From Mesorhizobium sp. B4-1-3 (GTDB lineage: Bacteria; Pseudomonadota; Alphaproteobacteria; Rhizobiales; Rhizobiaceae), in assembly GCF_006439355.1 (NCBI RefSeq), contig NZ_VFTG01000009.1:1-64000 (forward strand): a DNA stretch of 64,000 nt, read 5' to 3'. Of the stretch, positions 40,326 through 49,372 are shown in pieces. Each line of letters opens with the position of its first letter. Position 1 is the stretch's first letter. The notes beneath the pieces were generated by a model. That model was not told the DNA's origin. It ran no database searches and worked only from the letters and a program-made list of their open reading frames with translations. Position numbers and translations under genes: made by a program.

Positions 40326-40958
40326 ATGCTTTCGCAAGCCGAGCAGCCCGTCCCTGCCCGCTACGTTCGCATGCCGCACGCCGCCAGGGGCCTGACCGTC
40401 GGGCTGTTCGGCGGCTCGTTCAATCCGCCGCATGCCGGCCATGCGCTGGTCGCCGAGATCGCGCTGAGAAGGCTGGCACTCGACCAGCTGTGGTGGATGG
40501 TGACGCCCGGCAATCCACTGAAAAGCGCTCGCGAGCTGGCGCCGCTCGCGCAGCGCATCGAGCTGTCCGAAAAGATCGCTAAGAATCCGAAGATCAAGGT
40601 CACCGCCTTCGAGGCGGCGCAGCATGTGCGCTACACGGCCGACACGCTGGCGCTGGTCAAGGCGCGCAATCCGGGCGTCGATTTCGCCTGGATCATGGGC
40701 GCGGACAGTTTGCGCGACTTCCACCGCTGGCAGCGCTGGCGCGAGATCGTGCTGACCTTCCCGATCGCGGTCATCGATCGCCCGGGCGCGACGCTCTCCT
40801 TCCTGTCGTCGGTGGTCGCCAAGACGTTCGACTATGCCCGCATCGACGAGGGCGACGCACCGCTGCTTGCCCGCATGCAGGCGCCGGCCTGGACCTTCAT
40901 CCACGGGCCGCGTTCGTCGCTCTCCTCCACCGCGATCCGCAAGGCGGCGAAGGGCTAA
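40326..40958 (+). CDS. nadD: Nicotinate-nucleotide adenylyltransferase
   Basis: NAD synthesis enzyme of 210 residues joining AMP to nicotinate mononucleotide. The nucleotidyltransferase motif GLFGGSFNPPHAGHALVAE is near residue 28, with FAWIMGADSLRDFHRWQ and the terminal LSSTAIRKAAKG motif. Start at 40326 gives about 20 extra N-terminal residues before the fold, as in rhizobial homologues; a later start at MPHAARGLTVG is possible. Downstream of proA, as in many rhizobia. Confidence 0.95.
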   Translation: MLSQAEQPVPARYVRMPHAARGLTVGLFGGSFNPPHAGHALVAEIALRRLALDQLWWMVTPGNPLKSARELAPLAQRIELSEKIAKNPKIKVTAFEAAQHVRYTADTLALVKARNPGVDFAWIMGADSLRDFHRWQRWREIVLTFPIAVIDRPGATLSFLSSVVAKTFDYARIDEGDAPLLARMQAPAWTFIHGPRSSLSSTAIRKAAKG

Positions 40959-41018
40959 GTCCGGCCATGTCGCTTTTACGGCGGCTTTTCCCACTCCGGT
41001 AAGCCAAGCTGCACAAGC

Positions 41019-42302
41019 ATGCTGAAGCAGAACCCCACCACCGACGCCGTCCGCGCCGAACAGCCGGCGCCGCTGATCGCCATTGCCAGCGTCATCGTGT
41101 CGATGGCGCTGATCGCGATCGGCAACGGGCTGATGTTCGCCTATATCCCGGTGCGTCTCGGCGCCGACGGCTTCAACCCGACCTGGGCCGGGCTGATCGT
41201 CACCGGGCTTTCGGCCGGGGGGCTCGCCGGCTGCATCCTGACCGGGCCTTTGGTTCGACGCGTCGGCCACGCCCGCGCCTTCATGGTGCTTTCGGCGCTG
41301 ATCGCGCTTTCCAACGCCGCCATCGGCGCCGGGCCGATCCCGCTTTTATGGATCGCCGCGCGGGCGCTTTACGGCTTCGCCATTTGCGGCCTGTTCATCG
41401 TCGCGCAGAGCTGGCTGAACGACGCCTTGCCGAATTCGATCCGCGGCCGGGTCATGGCGGTGTTCTATGTCGCCTATATCGCGGGGCTCGGCGTCGGCTA
41501 CGCAACGCTTGCCGCGGTCGACATCCACACGGCAGCCGCGTCGCTGATCGGCATCACCTTCACGGCGCTTTCCATCCTGCCGGTCGGCATGACGCGGCTC
41601 GCGCAGCCGCCGGCGCCGCAGGCCGCATCGGTGGCGTTGCGCCGCGCCTGGCGCATCTCACCGGTCGGCGTCGCCGGCATGCTGGCGGTCGGCGGGCTGT
41701 CGATGATCGTCTCCGGCTTCGCGCCGATCCATGCCACCGCCAAGGGCTACAGCCAGGCCGATGTGGCGCTCTTGTTGTCGGCGATGCCGGTCGGGACGCT
41801 GATCCTGCAGATCCCGCTCGGCTGGATTTCGGACCGCACCGACCGGCGCTACGTGCTTGCTGGGGCTGCGGCGCTCGCGGCCGTCGCCAGCGTGCTCGCC
41901 GTCGTCTTCGACGGCGGCGCGCTGATGGCGCTGGTGGTGATCTATCTTCTCTGGGACGGGGCGGCGGAATCGATTTACGCTCTGTCCAGCGCGCATGCCG
42001 CCGACCGCGCCGCCAAGGACGAGCTTCTGGCGCTGTCGAGCTCGATGCTGTTTGCCTGGTCGCTGGCCGGCTTCATCGTGCCCGGCATCGTGACGGCGCT
42101 TTCCGCCGTCTTCGGCACCGCGACCTTCATCTATGTCGGTATCGTGATTGCATCGGCCTTCTGCCTGTTCGTGCTGTGGCGCGTGATGGCCGGCCGGCCG
42201 ACACCCGCGGCCATAAGCGGCAGTTTCGCGCCGATGTCGGCGCAGACGCCCTTGCCGGTGGAGCTAGCCTTCGCGCCGGACGAGACGGCAACCAAGCGCT
42301 GA
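41019..42302 (+). CDS. MFS transporter, YcaD-like
   Basis: Inner-membrane transporter of 427 residues with 12 predicted helices. PLIAIASVIVSMALIAIGNG begins helix 1, and RVGHARAFMVLSALIALSNA follows the first loop. LNDALPNSIRGRVMAVFYVA in the middle resembles the YcaD/YfkF group of uncharacterised MFS proteins. Substrate unknown. It lies 60 bp after nadD on the same strand and 5 bp before the stop of the convergent mechanosensitive channel gene. Confidence 0.88.
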   Translation: MLKQNPTTDAVRAEQPAPLIAIASVIVSMALIAIGNGLMFAYIPVRLGADGFNPTWAGLIVTGLSAGGLAGCILTGPLVRRVGHARAFMVLSALIALSNAAIGAGPIPLLWIAARALYGFAICGLFIVAQSWLNDALPNSIRGRVMAVFYVAYIAGLGVGYATLAAVDIHTAAASLIGITFTALSILPVGMTRLAQPPAPQAASVALRRAWRISPVGVAGMLAVGGLSMIVSGFAPIHATAKGYSQADVALLLSAMPVGTLILQIPLGWISDRTDRRYVLAGAAALAAVASVLAVVFDGGALMALVVIYLLWDGAAESIYALSSAHAADRAAKDELLALSSSMLFAWSLAGFIVPGIVTALSAVFGTATFIYVGIVIASAFCLFVLWRVMAGRPTPAAISGSFAPMSAQTPLPVELAFAPDETATKR

Positions 42303-42307
42303 GCGAG

Positions 42308-43159
42308 CTATTGCTTGCGCGCCTCCAGCGCCGGCGCTTCCGGCGGCGGCAGCGGGATCGAGATGCCTTCGCTGTCAAAAGCCTGCTTGGCGCGCTTGGT
42401 CATGTCGGTCTGGGTGGAGAAATAGTCGGCGGCCGACGTCCAGTAGCGCAAGGTGAGCGAAACGGTGGTGTCGCCGAGACTGGCCACGAAGGCGATCGGC
42501 GCCGGTTCGCGCCGGATGCGCTTTTCGGCGGCGGCGGTGGCAAGCAGCGTCTTTTGCGCGCGGTCGATATCGTTCCAGGAGCCGATGCTCAGGGTGATAT
42601 CGGTGCGGCGCACGCCATTGCGGGTGAAATTACGCACCGGCTGGTTCCACAGCGTCGAATTGGGAGCCAGCACATAGACGCCGTCGACGGAGCGCAGCTT
42701 GGTGGCGAAGAGGCCGATCTCCTCGATCGTGCCGGCAATCGAGCCGACCTCGGCATATTCGCCGATGCGGAAGGGCCTGAGCGCGAGCAGCATGATGCCG
42801 GCTGCGATGTTCTGCAGAGTGCCCTGCAGCGCCAGTCCGATGGCCAGGCCGATGGCGCCTATTGCCGCGATGATGGAAGCCGTCTGCACCCCGAACTGGC
42901 CGAGCACCATGATGACGACCAGGGTCAGGATGGCGTAGCGGACGATCTTGGACAAGAAATGACGCAAGGTGGCGTCGAAGCCATGGATGTGGCCGAGGCC
43001 CGCGGAGATCGATCGCTCGGCAAGCCCGGCAACGAAATAGCCGACGACCAGAAGGATAATGGCGCCGATGGCCGAGAAGGAATAGGAGACGATCAGTGTG
43101 CTGAGCTGCGCGAGCCCGGCCTGGATGGTGATGAGAGCGCTTTGCGGGTCGGTGGGCAT
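42308..43159 (-). CDS. Small-conductance mechanosensitive channel (MscS family)
   Basis: Inner-membrane channel of 283 residues that relieves osmotic pressure. Three predicted helices lie in the first 130 residues; the pore helix and signature are in GAIGLAIGLALQGTLQNIAA, followed by the soluble vestibule domain (RPFRIGEYAEVGSIAGTIEE). Start MPTDPQSALITIQ at 43159 is preferred; upstream ATGs add 45 residues without family character. Convergent with the MFS gene and divergent from rsfS. Confidence 0.92.
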   Translation of the reverse strand: MPTDPQSALITIQAGLAQLSTLIVSYSFSAIGAIILLVVGYFVAGLAERSISAGLGHIHGFDATLRHFLSKIVRYAILTLVVIMVLGQFGVQTASIIAAIGAIGLAIGLALQGTLQNIAAGIMLLALRPFRIGEYAEVGSIAGTIEEIGLFATKLRSVDGVYVLAPNSTLWNQPVRNFTRNGVRRTDITLSIGSWNDIDRAQKTLLATAAAEKRIRREPAPIAFVASLGDTTVSLTLRYWTSAADYFSTQTDMTKRAKQAFDSEGISIPLPPPEAPALEARKQ

Positions 43160-43404
43160 GGCGGGGATCCCGTTGGTCGGTGCGCCGATAACCCATGCAT
43201 TCGGGATCAGTTCCCGCCTTTTAGGTCCTCCTGAAGCAGCGGTCCGGACCCAGGCGCAGCCCAGGCAAAACGGGCCGTCGTCTTGAAACTGCAATGGAAC
43301 TCTGCCTATCTAAGAGGGGTCACCTGATTTGAATGGGTGATTTGGTTGTTCTTGTTGGGAAAGGAAACACACTGAGAACAGCACTGCGGAAGAAGGCTGA
43401 CATC

Positions 43405-43782
43405 ATGCCTTCGCCGGCCGGGATCAGCGGAAACGACGCCGCGACCCTCGCCATCGACACAGTCCTTGCCAGTCTGGAAGACTCCAAGGCCGAAAACATC
43501 GTCTCAATCGACATCCAGGGAAAATCGAGCCTCGGCGACTACATGGTCATCGCGTCGGGCCGATCGCACCGTCATGTCTCGGCTGTCGCCGATCATCTCC
43601 TCAAGGCGCTGAAGGATGCCGGTCTCGGCACCGCGCGCGTCGAGGGGCTGGCCAGCGCCGACTGGGTCTTGATCGATTCCGGCGACATCATCGTCCATGT
43701 CTTCCGCCCCGAAGTCCGCGAATTCTACAATCTCGAAAAGATGTGGCAGGCGCCGGACCTCGAGGAAGAGACCTTGCACTGA
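43405..43782 (+). CDS. rsfS: Ribosome silencing factor RsfS
   Basis: Small protein of 125 residues that binds L14 and keeps 50S subunits from joining when nutrients are short. SIDIQGKSSLGDYMVIASGR and DWVLIDSGDIIVHVFRPEVR are family signatures. The start at 43405 (MPSPAGISG) matches the normal length; an in-frame ATG at 43333 would add 24 residues and is the alternative. It lies between the mechanosensitive channel gene and rlmH. Confidence 0.92.
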   Translation: MPSPAGISGNDAATLAIDTVLASLEDSKAENIVSIDIQGKSSLGDYMVIASGRSHRHVSAVADHLLKALKDAGLGTARVEGLASADWVLIDSGDIIVHVFRPEVREFYNLEKMWQAPDLEEETLH

Positions 43783-43844
43783 GCCTTGATCCGCCTGCCG
43801 TGAACCGTCACGGTATGCGCTGAAGCGAACTCGCTGGGGCGAGG

Positions 43845-44327
43845 ATGAAGATCACCGTTCATGCCGTGGGCCGGATGAAGACCGGCCCCGAGAGAGAACT
43901 CGCCGACCGCTATTTCGAGCGCTTCGCCAAAAGCGGGCCTGCGGTCGGGCTGGAATTTGCCGGCATCGTCGAAATCCCCGAGAGCCGCGGACAGAGCGCC
44001 GACGAGCGCCGCCGCGAGGAAGCCCAGAAGCTGCAGGCCCAATTGCAGGCCGGTAGCGTTCTCATCCTGCTCGACGAACGCGGCAAGTCGCTTTCGTCGG
44101 AAGACCTGGCCACCCGCGTCGGCCAGTTGCGCGACGGCGGCCGCAAGGCGCTGGTCGTCGCCATCGGCGGCGCCGACGGCCACCACAAATTCTTGCGCGA
44201 GGAGGCAGACCTGGTGCTATCCTTCGGCGCGCTGACCTGGCCGCACCAGCTGGTGCGCGTGATGCTGGGCGAGCAGCTTTACCGGATTGCGACGATCCTA
44301 GCGGGCCACCCGTATCATCGCTCGTGA
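43845..44327 (+). CDS. rlmH: 23S rRNA pseudouridine-1915 N3-methyltransferase RlmH
   Basis: SPOUT-class methyltransferase of 160 residues acting on assembled 70S ribosomes. MKITVHAVGRMKTGPERELA opens the fold, LLDERGKSLSSEDLA follows, and the trefoil-knot cofactor loop VVAIGGADGHHKFLREEADL is clear. C-terminus ATILAGHPYHRS is the usual one (consensus HPYHR). Follows rsfS by 62 bp, a classic pair. Confidence 0.97.
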   Translation: MKITVHAVGRMKTGPERELADRYFERFAKSGPAVGLEFAGIVEIPESRGQSADERRREEAQKLQAQLQAGSVLILLDERGKSLSSEDLATRVGQLRDGGRKALVVAIGGADGHHKFLREEADLVLSFGALTWPHQLVRVMLGEQLYRIATILAGHPYHRS

Positions 44328-44466
44328 ATAACGGCATCGGCCGAAAAGCTGGGGATTGCCGGCCTGCGCCGCGATTTTCGCCTCAATCGCGCGGCAACCG
44401 GGTTATTCGGCGCTTCCAACATGGTTGATGGTTCGTTAACGAAGCGGCGGATAGGTTAGAGGCCTG

Positions 44467-45801
44467 ATGTCTGAAGGCTGGTACCCGATCATGCGCACCT
44501 GGCGCAGCCGCTGCGGTTTGACCCTTGTCGCCGCTGCGCTCACGCTCGGGCCGGTCTGGGCGACCGAAAACACGCTCGACACAGCGCCCGACCCGGATCA
44601 GAGCCGGGCCGAATACGAGCAGGTCTCCAAGGAAATCACGCTCTCGTCGGAGCGGCTGGGCAAGCTCGCCGCCGATATCGCTTCGGTGCGGAAGGACTAT
44701 GCCTCGATCACCGCGGCGCTCATCCAGTCGGCGATGACGGAGCAGAAGCTCGGCCAGGACATCGAGGACATCGGCGCCAAGCTCGAGGGGCTGAAAACCG
44801 AGGAAAAGAAGCTGCGCACCTCGCTCATGGCGCGGCGCGACGTGCTGGCCGAAGTGCTGGGGGCGCTGCAGCGCATGGGGCTCAACCCGCCGCCGGCGAT
44901 CCTGGTCAAGCCCGAGGATGCGCTGTCGTCGGTACGCAGCGCCATCCTGCTGGGCGCCGTCGTGCCGGAACTGCGCCAGCAGACCGACCGGCTGCTGGCC
45001 GATCTCAAGGAGCAGACGCGCGTGACGGCTTCGATCGAGGCGGAACGGGCGAGGCTCACCACCGCAGTCACGGACCAGACGGCGGAGAAGAAGCGGCTCA
45101 CCATGCTGCTCGAGGCCAAGAAGAAGCTGCAGGCCGATACCCAGACGGCGATCGTGGCCGAGCAGCAGCATTCGCAGCAGCTGGCGGCGAAGGCGAGCAG
45201 CCTCAAGGACCTGATCGCCTCGCTCGAAGCCGACAAGGCGCGCAAGGCCCAGGACCAGGTCAAGGCGGGCGAGCGCAAATCGACCGACGCCGATACGACG
45301 GCCTCGACCACCGACCTCGCCCCGCTGCCGGTGCCGGAGGCCAACCGCCTGACGGGATCGGCGCCGTTCTCGGCCTTGCAAGGCCAGATCGCGCTGCCGG
45401 TGATCGGCAAGATCAAACGGCGTTTCGGCACCGACGACGGCAATGGCGCGGCGATGCAGGGCGACATGGTTGCGACACAATCGGGGGCCATCGTCACCGC
45501 GCCGGCGGATGGAAACGTGCTTTATGCGGGGCCGTTTCGCTCCTATGGTCAACTCTTGATCCTCAACGCAGGCGACGGGTATCATGTCGTCCTGGCGGGG
45601 ATGAGCAGAATCAGCGTCGCGACGGGACAGTCGGTGCTCGCAGGAGAGCCGATCGGCGCGATGGGAGAGGCCCGGGTGGCAAGCGCCTCGGCCTCGCGGA
45701 ATGGAAATGCGACGCCGGAACTCTATGTTGAGTTCCGCAAGGATGGAAAACCCGTCGATCCGGCCCCATGGTGGGCGGACCGATTCTCTGGAAGGACGTG
45801 A
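44467..45801 (+). CDS. EnvC-like murein hydrolase activator
   Basis: Periplasmic protein of 444 residues. A signal peptide lies in about 10-32 (GLTLVAAALTLGPVWA), a long coiled coil in about 45-265 and a degenerate M23/LytM domain at the C-terminus. The LytM zinc residues are missing: the usual HxG-D is QGDMVATQSG here, and the HxH is absent in YHVVLAGMSR. That is expected for EnvC-type activators, which switch on amidases during cell division rather than cutting murein. Start at 44467 or the MRTWRS eight codons later. One base separates it from ctpA. Confidence 0.88.
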   Translation: MSEGWYPIMRTWRSRCGLTLVAAALTLGPVWATENTLDTAPDPDQSRAEYEQVSKEITLSSERLGKLAADIASVRKDYASITAALIQSAMTEQKLGQDIEDIGAKLEGLKTEEKKLRTSLMARRDVLAEVLGALQRMGLNPPPAILVKPEDALSSVRSAILLGAVVPELRQQTDRLLADLKEQTRVTASIEAERARLTTAVTDQTAEKKRLTMLLEAKKKLQADTQTAIVAEQQHSQQLAAKASSLKDLIASLEADKARKAQDQVKAGERKSTDADTTASTTDLAPLPVPEANRLTGSAPFSALQGQIALPVIGKIKRRFGTDDGNGAAMQGDMVATQSGAIVTAPADGNVLYAGPFRSYGQLLILNAGDGYHVVLAGMSRISVATGQSVLAGEPIGAMGEARVASASASRNGNATPELYVEFRKDGKPVDPAPWWADRFSGRT

Positions 45802-45802
45802 A

Positions 45803-47134
45803 ATGATGCGGAAACTGTCGCTTCTGTTTGCCGGCGCGCTGATGGGCGCATCGGCAATGAGCCTGGTCTACGGCGCACCGGGTTCGGCGGCGAACGCTGC
45901 AGGCTCGGAAACCTATAAGCAGCTGGCGATCTTCGGCGACATCTTCGAGCGCGTGCGCGCGAATTACGTGACGCCGCCGGACGACAAGTCGCTCGTCGAG
46001 AACGCCATCAATGGCATGCTGTCCTCGCTCGACCCGCACTCCTCCTATATGAACGCCGAGCAGGCGCAGGATATGCGCGTGCAGACCAAGGGCGAGTTCG
46101 GCGGCCTCGGCATCGAGGTCACCATGGAGAACGACCTCGTCAAGGTGATCACGCCGATCGACGACACGCCGGCCGCCAAGGCGGGCGTGCTTGCCGGCGA
46201 CTACATCGCCAAGATCGACGGCGAAGAGGTTCGCGGCCTCACCCTCAACGACGCGGTCGAGAAGATGCGCGGACCGGTCAACACGCCGATCAAGCTCACC
46301 ATCCTGCGCCAGGGCGCCGACAAGCCGATCGAACTGACGGTGGTGCGCGATATCATCAAGGTCAAGGCGGTGAAGTACCGGGTCGAGAACGACGTCGGCT
46401 ACATGAAGATCACCTCCTTCACCGAAAAGACCTATGACGATCTCGAGAACGCCATCGAGAACATCAAGAAGCAGGTGCCGAACGACAAGCTGAAGGGCTA
46501 TGTGCTCGATCTGCGCCTCAATCCGGGCGGCCTGCTCGACCAGGCGGTGAGCGTGTCGGACGCCTTCCTCAAGCGCGGCGAGATCGTCTCGACGCGCGGC
46601 CGCGATCCGAAGGACGTGACCCGCTTCGACGCCAAGCCGAAGCAGAATGACGACATCAACGGCAAGCCGCTGATCGTGCTGGTCAATGGCGGTTCCGCGA
46701 GCGCCTCCGAAATCGTCGCCGGCGCGCTGCAGGACCTGCGCCGCGCCACCGTGGTCGGCACGCAGTCCTTCGGCAAGGGCTCGGTGCAGACCATCATCCC
46801 GCTCGGCGAGAACGGCGCGCTAAGGCTCACCACGGCGCTCTATTACACGCCATCGGGCAAGTCGATCCAGGGCAAGGGCATCACGCCCGACATCAAGGTC
46901 GACCAGCCGCTGCCGCCGGACCTCCAAGGTCGCGACCTGACCCGTGGCGAATCCGACCTCAAGGGCCACATCAAGGGCGCCGACGAGAGCGCCACCGGCT
47001 CGGGCTCGGCCGCCTACGTGCCGCCGGAACCCAAGGACGATCTGCAGCTGATCTATGCCGAGCAGCTGCTGCGCGGCCAAAAGACCGATCCGTCGTTCCC
47101 GCCGAACCCGGACAAGGCCGTGCTGAACCAGTAA
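45803..47134 (+). CDS. ctpA: Carboxy-terminal processing protease CtpA (S41 family)
   Basis: Periplasmic serine protease of 443 residues. N-terminal signal segment (LSLLFAGALMGASAMSL), a PDZ domain around 100-180 (VKVITPIDDTPAAKAGVLAG) and the S41 catalytic core. The Ser/Lys dyad is visible at about Ser300 (NGGSASASEIVAGA) and Lys325 (SFGKGSVQ). It trims C-termini of envelope proteins. Two adjacent ATGs, 45803 and 45806. It directly follows the EnvC-like gene, the conserved rhizobial order. Confidence 0.95.
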   Translation: MMRKLSLLFAGALMGASAMSLVYGAPGSAANAAGSETYKQLAIFGDIFERVRANYVTPPDDKSLVENAINGMLSSLDPHSSYMNAEQAQDMRVQTKGEFGGLGIEVTMENDLVKVITPIDDTPAAKAGVLAGDYIAKIDGEEVRGLTLNDAVEKMRGPVNTPIKLTILRQGADKPIELTVVRDIIKVKAVKYRVENDVGYMKITSFTEKTYDDLENAIENIKKQVPNDKLKGYVLDLRLNPGGLLDQAVSVSDAFLKRGEIVSTRGRDPKDVTRFDAKPKQNDDINGKPLIVLVNGGSASASEIVAGALQDLRRATVVGTQSFGKGSVQTIIPLGENGALRLTTALYYTPSGKSIQGKGITPDIKVDQPLPPDLQGRDLTRGESDLKGHIKGADESATGSGSAAYVPPEPKDDLQLIYAEQLLRGQKTDPSFPPNPDKAVLNQ

Positions 47135-47155
47135 TGCGGCTCGGTCTTTGAATAT

Positions 47156-47204
47156 GTGCATGTCGTTGTCCCAAAACCGCGACGCACTTTTGGGCGACAT
47201 GCAC
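47156..47204. repeat. 49-bp rhizobial palindrome (GTGCATGTCG type)
   Basis: Outer arms GTGCATGTCG and CGACATGCAC (10 bp, perfect), inner arms CCCAAAA and TTTTGGG, 22 bp after the ctpA stop. Palindromes of this type are dispersed in Rhizobiales. It probably stabilises or ends the ctpA message. Confidence 0.85.
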
Positions 47205-47241
47205 TAGGCCAGGCTCTGGCCGATCAAGCGAAGCAATGCAA

Positions 47242-47270
47242 TGCTGCCGGGACCGCGAGGTTCCGGCAGT
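47242..47270 (+). terminator. Possible terminator after ctpA
   Basis: Hairpin CTGCCGGGA / TTCCGGCAG followed by TTTG, between the palindrome and the divergent polysaccharide deacetylase gene. T-run is short. Confidence 0.5.
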
Positions 47271-47382
47271 TTGATTCGGGCACCGAGGCTGGGGCGCCAC
47301 GCGTCTGGGGTATAGCGCCGAAGATTGCGCAGGATTTCACGTTTAACGTGACATTCACGGGGCGGCGTGCTGGGAACTGAAC

Positions 47383-48576
47383 TTGGCAGACATCGGCAAA
47401 GACATCGAACGCCCGCTTGGACAGTCGCTTCCGCCCAAGCGGCCCGCGCAGCGCAGCATCGGCGGCGGCACGCTTGTCGCAGCAGTCGTCGTGCTTGCGG
47501 TGATAGGCGTCTCCGGTGCGATTGCATTGCGGGAGAAGCCGTTCCGCAAGCCGGAAGAGGTGGCGGTTTCGACGCCGAAGGTCGTCGCTGCTCCCGCCAC
47601 ACCTGCTCCCGCCACACCCGTGCCGACCCCCATCGCCGCGGCGACGCCGCAGGCCAGCACGCCGATGAAGAGCGGCGGGCCGCAGATCATCCACGTCCAG
47701 ACCGAGGAGGGCGACAGCCCGCCGAAAGCGGCCATCGTCATCCGCGATCCATCGACGCTCGGCCAGAACCTCAAGGCCGCCCACATTCCGGACAGGGCCC
47801 TGATCGAGGCCAGCGACGCCGGCCCGCTGCCGATCCGCTCCGCCGATGGCCGGCGGCCCTTCGACGTCTATGCGCGGCCGTGGTCGGGGGCGCGCGGGGC
47901 TCGCGTGGCGATCGTCATCGGCGGGCTCGCCGTTTCGCAGACGGGCACGCAAGCGGCGATCGCCAAATTGCCGGCCGAAGTGACGCTGGCCTTCGCGCCG
48001 CAAGGCAACAGCATCGGCCGCTGGATGCAGGCGGCAAGGCAGAGCGGGCACGAGATCGTCATGCAGGTGCCGCTCGAGCCGTTCGACTATCCCAACGTCA
48101 ACCCCGGCCGCAACACGCTGACGGTGTCGGCCAGCCCGGACGAGAACCTGAAGAGCCTGGACTGGGCGCTGTCCAGGACCACGAACTATACCGCGGTCAT
48201 GAACTATATGGGCGCGCGCTTTTCGGCCGACGCGAACGCGATGGAGCCATTCATGGCCGAGCTCGGCAAGCGGGGGCTCGCCTACATCGACGACGGGTCT
48301 TCCGCGCGCAGCGTTGCGCCTGAGCTTGCCCTGAAGGACGGCGTGCCTTTCGTCGCCGGCGACATGGCGATCGATGCCGTGCAGGATCGCGGCGAAATCC
48401 TCAAGAAGCTGGACAGCCTCGAAGCCACGGCGCGGGCCAAGGGCTCGGCGGTCGGCATCGGTTCGGCCTTCGACATCACCGTCGACACGGTGACGTCGTG
48501 GATTGCCGAAGCGAAGAAGCGCGGCATCGAGATCGTGCCGATCTCGGCGGTGGCCATCGATCCGCAAAAGGGCTAA
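47383..48576 (+). CDS. Divergent polysaccharide deacetylase family protein (YibQ-like)
   Basis: Membrane-anchored protein of 397 residues: one membrane helix at about 29-49, a Pro/Ala/Thr-rich linker (about 60-95) and a periplasmic divergent polysaccharide deacetylase domain (ARVAIVIGGLAVSQTGTQAA, LAFAPQGNSIGRWMQ, EIVMQVPLEP). The usual metal-binding residues of NodB enzymes are not obvious, so activity is uncertain. Translation appears to begin at TTG (47383), as no suitable ATG lies nearby. Sits between ctpA and rppH, the standard order in rhizobia. Confidence 0.88.
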   Translation: MADIGKDIERPLGQSLPPKRPAQRSIGGGTLVAAVVVLAVIGVSGAIALREKPFRKPEEVAVSTPKVVAAPATPAPATPVPTPIAAATPQASTPMKSGGPQIIHVQTEEGDSPPKAAIVIRDPSTLGQNLKAAHIPDRALIEASDAGPLPIRSADGRRPFDVYARPWSGARGARVAIVIGGLAVSQTGTQAAIAKLPAEVTLAFAPQGNSIGRWMQAARQSGHEIVMQVPLEPFDYPNVNPGRNTLTVSASPDENLKSLDWALSRTTNYTAVMNYMGARFSADANAMEPFMAELGKRGLAYIDDGSSARSVAPELALKDGVPFVAGDMAIDAVQDRGEILKKLDSLEATARAKGSAVGIGSAFDITVDTVTSWIAEAKKRGIEIVPISAVAIDPQKG

Positions 48577-48627
48577 CCCTGCCCGCCTAGCCGCAATCAA
48601 TCCCCACGACCGCTGGAACGCTGACCC

Positions 48628-49143
48628 ATGGCCAAGAAGATCGATCCCGAAACGCTGCCTTACCGCCCCTGCGTCGGGCTGATGATCCTCAACAGGGCAG
48701 GCCTGGTCTGGGTCGGGCACCGCATCGCCGAGCCGGACAGCGAGTTTGCCGGCGCCACGCAGCTTTGGCAGATGCCGCAAGGCGGCATCGACAAAGGCGA
48801 AGAGCCGATCGAGGCTGCCGGGCGCGAGCTCTACGAGGAAACCGGTATGCGCAGCGTGTCGCTGCTTGCCGAGGCGCCGCATTGGATCAATTACGACCTG
48901 CCGCCGCATCTGGTCGGCGTCGCCTTCAAGGGCCGCTATCGCGGCCAGACGCAGAAATGGTTCGCCTACCGCTTCGAGGGTGACGAAAGCGAGATCGCGA
49001 TCAATCCGCCGCCCGGCGGCCACACGGCCGAATTCGACGAATGGGCCTGGCGGCCGATGCGAGAGCTGCCCGAACTGATCATACCGTTCAAGCGCAAGGT
49101 CTATGAGCAGGTTGTCGCGGCGTTCGAGCATCTGGCTGCCTGA
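48628..49143 (+). CDS. rppH: RNA pyrophosphohydrolase RppH
   Basis: Nudix hydrolase of 171 residues that removes pyrophosphate from mRNA 5' ends and starts RNase E decay. The Nudix box runs from [20 protein letters not shown] to TGM at about 52-74. [15 protein letters not shown] is the characteristic opening. Start [14 protein letters not shown] at 48628. Ends the conserved block; a copy of the 133-bp repeat begins 4 bp after its stop. Confidence 0.96.
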   Translation: MAKKIDPETLPYRPCVGLMILNRAGLVWVGHRIAEPDSEFAGATQLWQMPQGGIDKGEEPIEAAGRELYEETGMRSVSLLAEAPHWINYDLPPHLVGVAFKGRYRGQTQKWFAYRFEGDESEIAINPPPGGHTAEFDEWAWRPMRELPELIIPFKRKVYEQVVAAFEHLAA

Positions 49144-49146
49144 GAC

Positions 49147-49304
49147 CGTCGATATTCAGGTGAGGCCGGCCTGCAAATGCCGGCTTCCTGCGCCTCCGGT
49201 GCTCACGTACTTCAAATACGCTCCGCTCCGGTTCTCGAAGCCACCCACTTTGGTCGCTTCGCGCCCGTCTTCGACTCCGACTCGGCCTGACCTGAATCTC
49301 GACA
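49147..49304 (+). repeat. 133-bp interspersed repeat, copy 3 (158 bp)
   Basis: Begins CGTCGATATTCAGGT directly after the rppH stop and ends ACCTGAATCTCGACA. It carries the same core, with inner palindrome CGTACTTCAAATACG (one mispair). A longer right-hand insert (about 25 bp, TTGGTCGCTTCGCGCCCG) sets it apart. Same orientation as the other copies. Confidence 0.9.
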
Positions 49305-49372
49305 GCTTCAGGGCAGTTGCTGCGTCAATGTTAGAATTCTACTGATTGTCGACGTAAAGATGGGAAGTCGCC

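Noticed and set aside
49103..49345. Open frames reading DIQVRPACKCR-like peptides across the 133-bp repeats
   Set aside because: The peptide recurs wherever the repeat occurs and is a translation of the repeat, not a gene.
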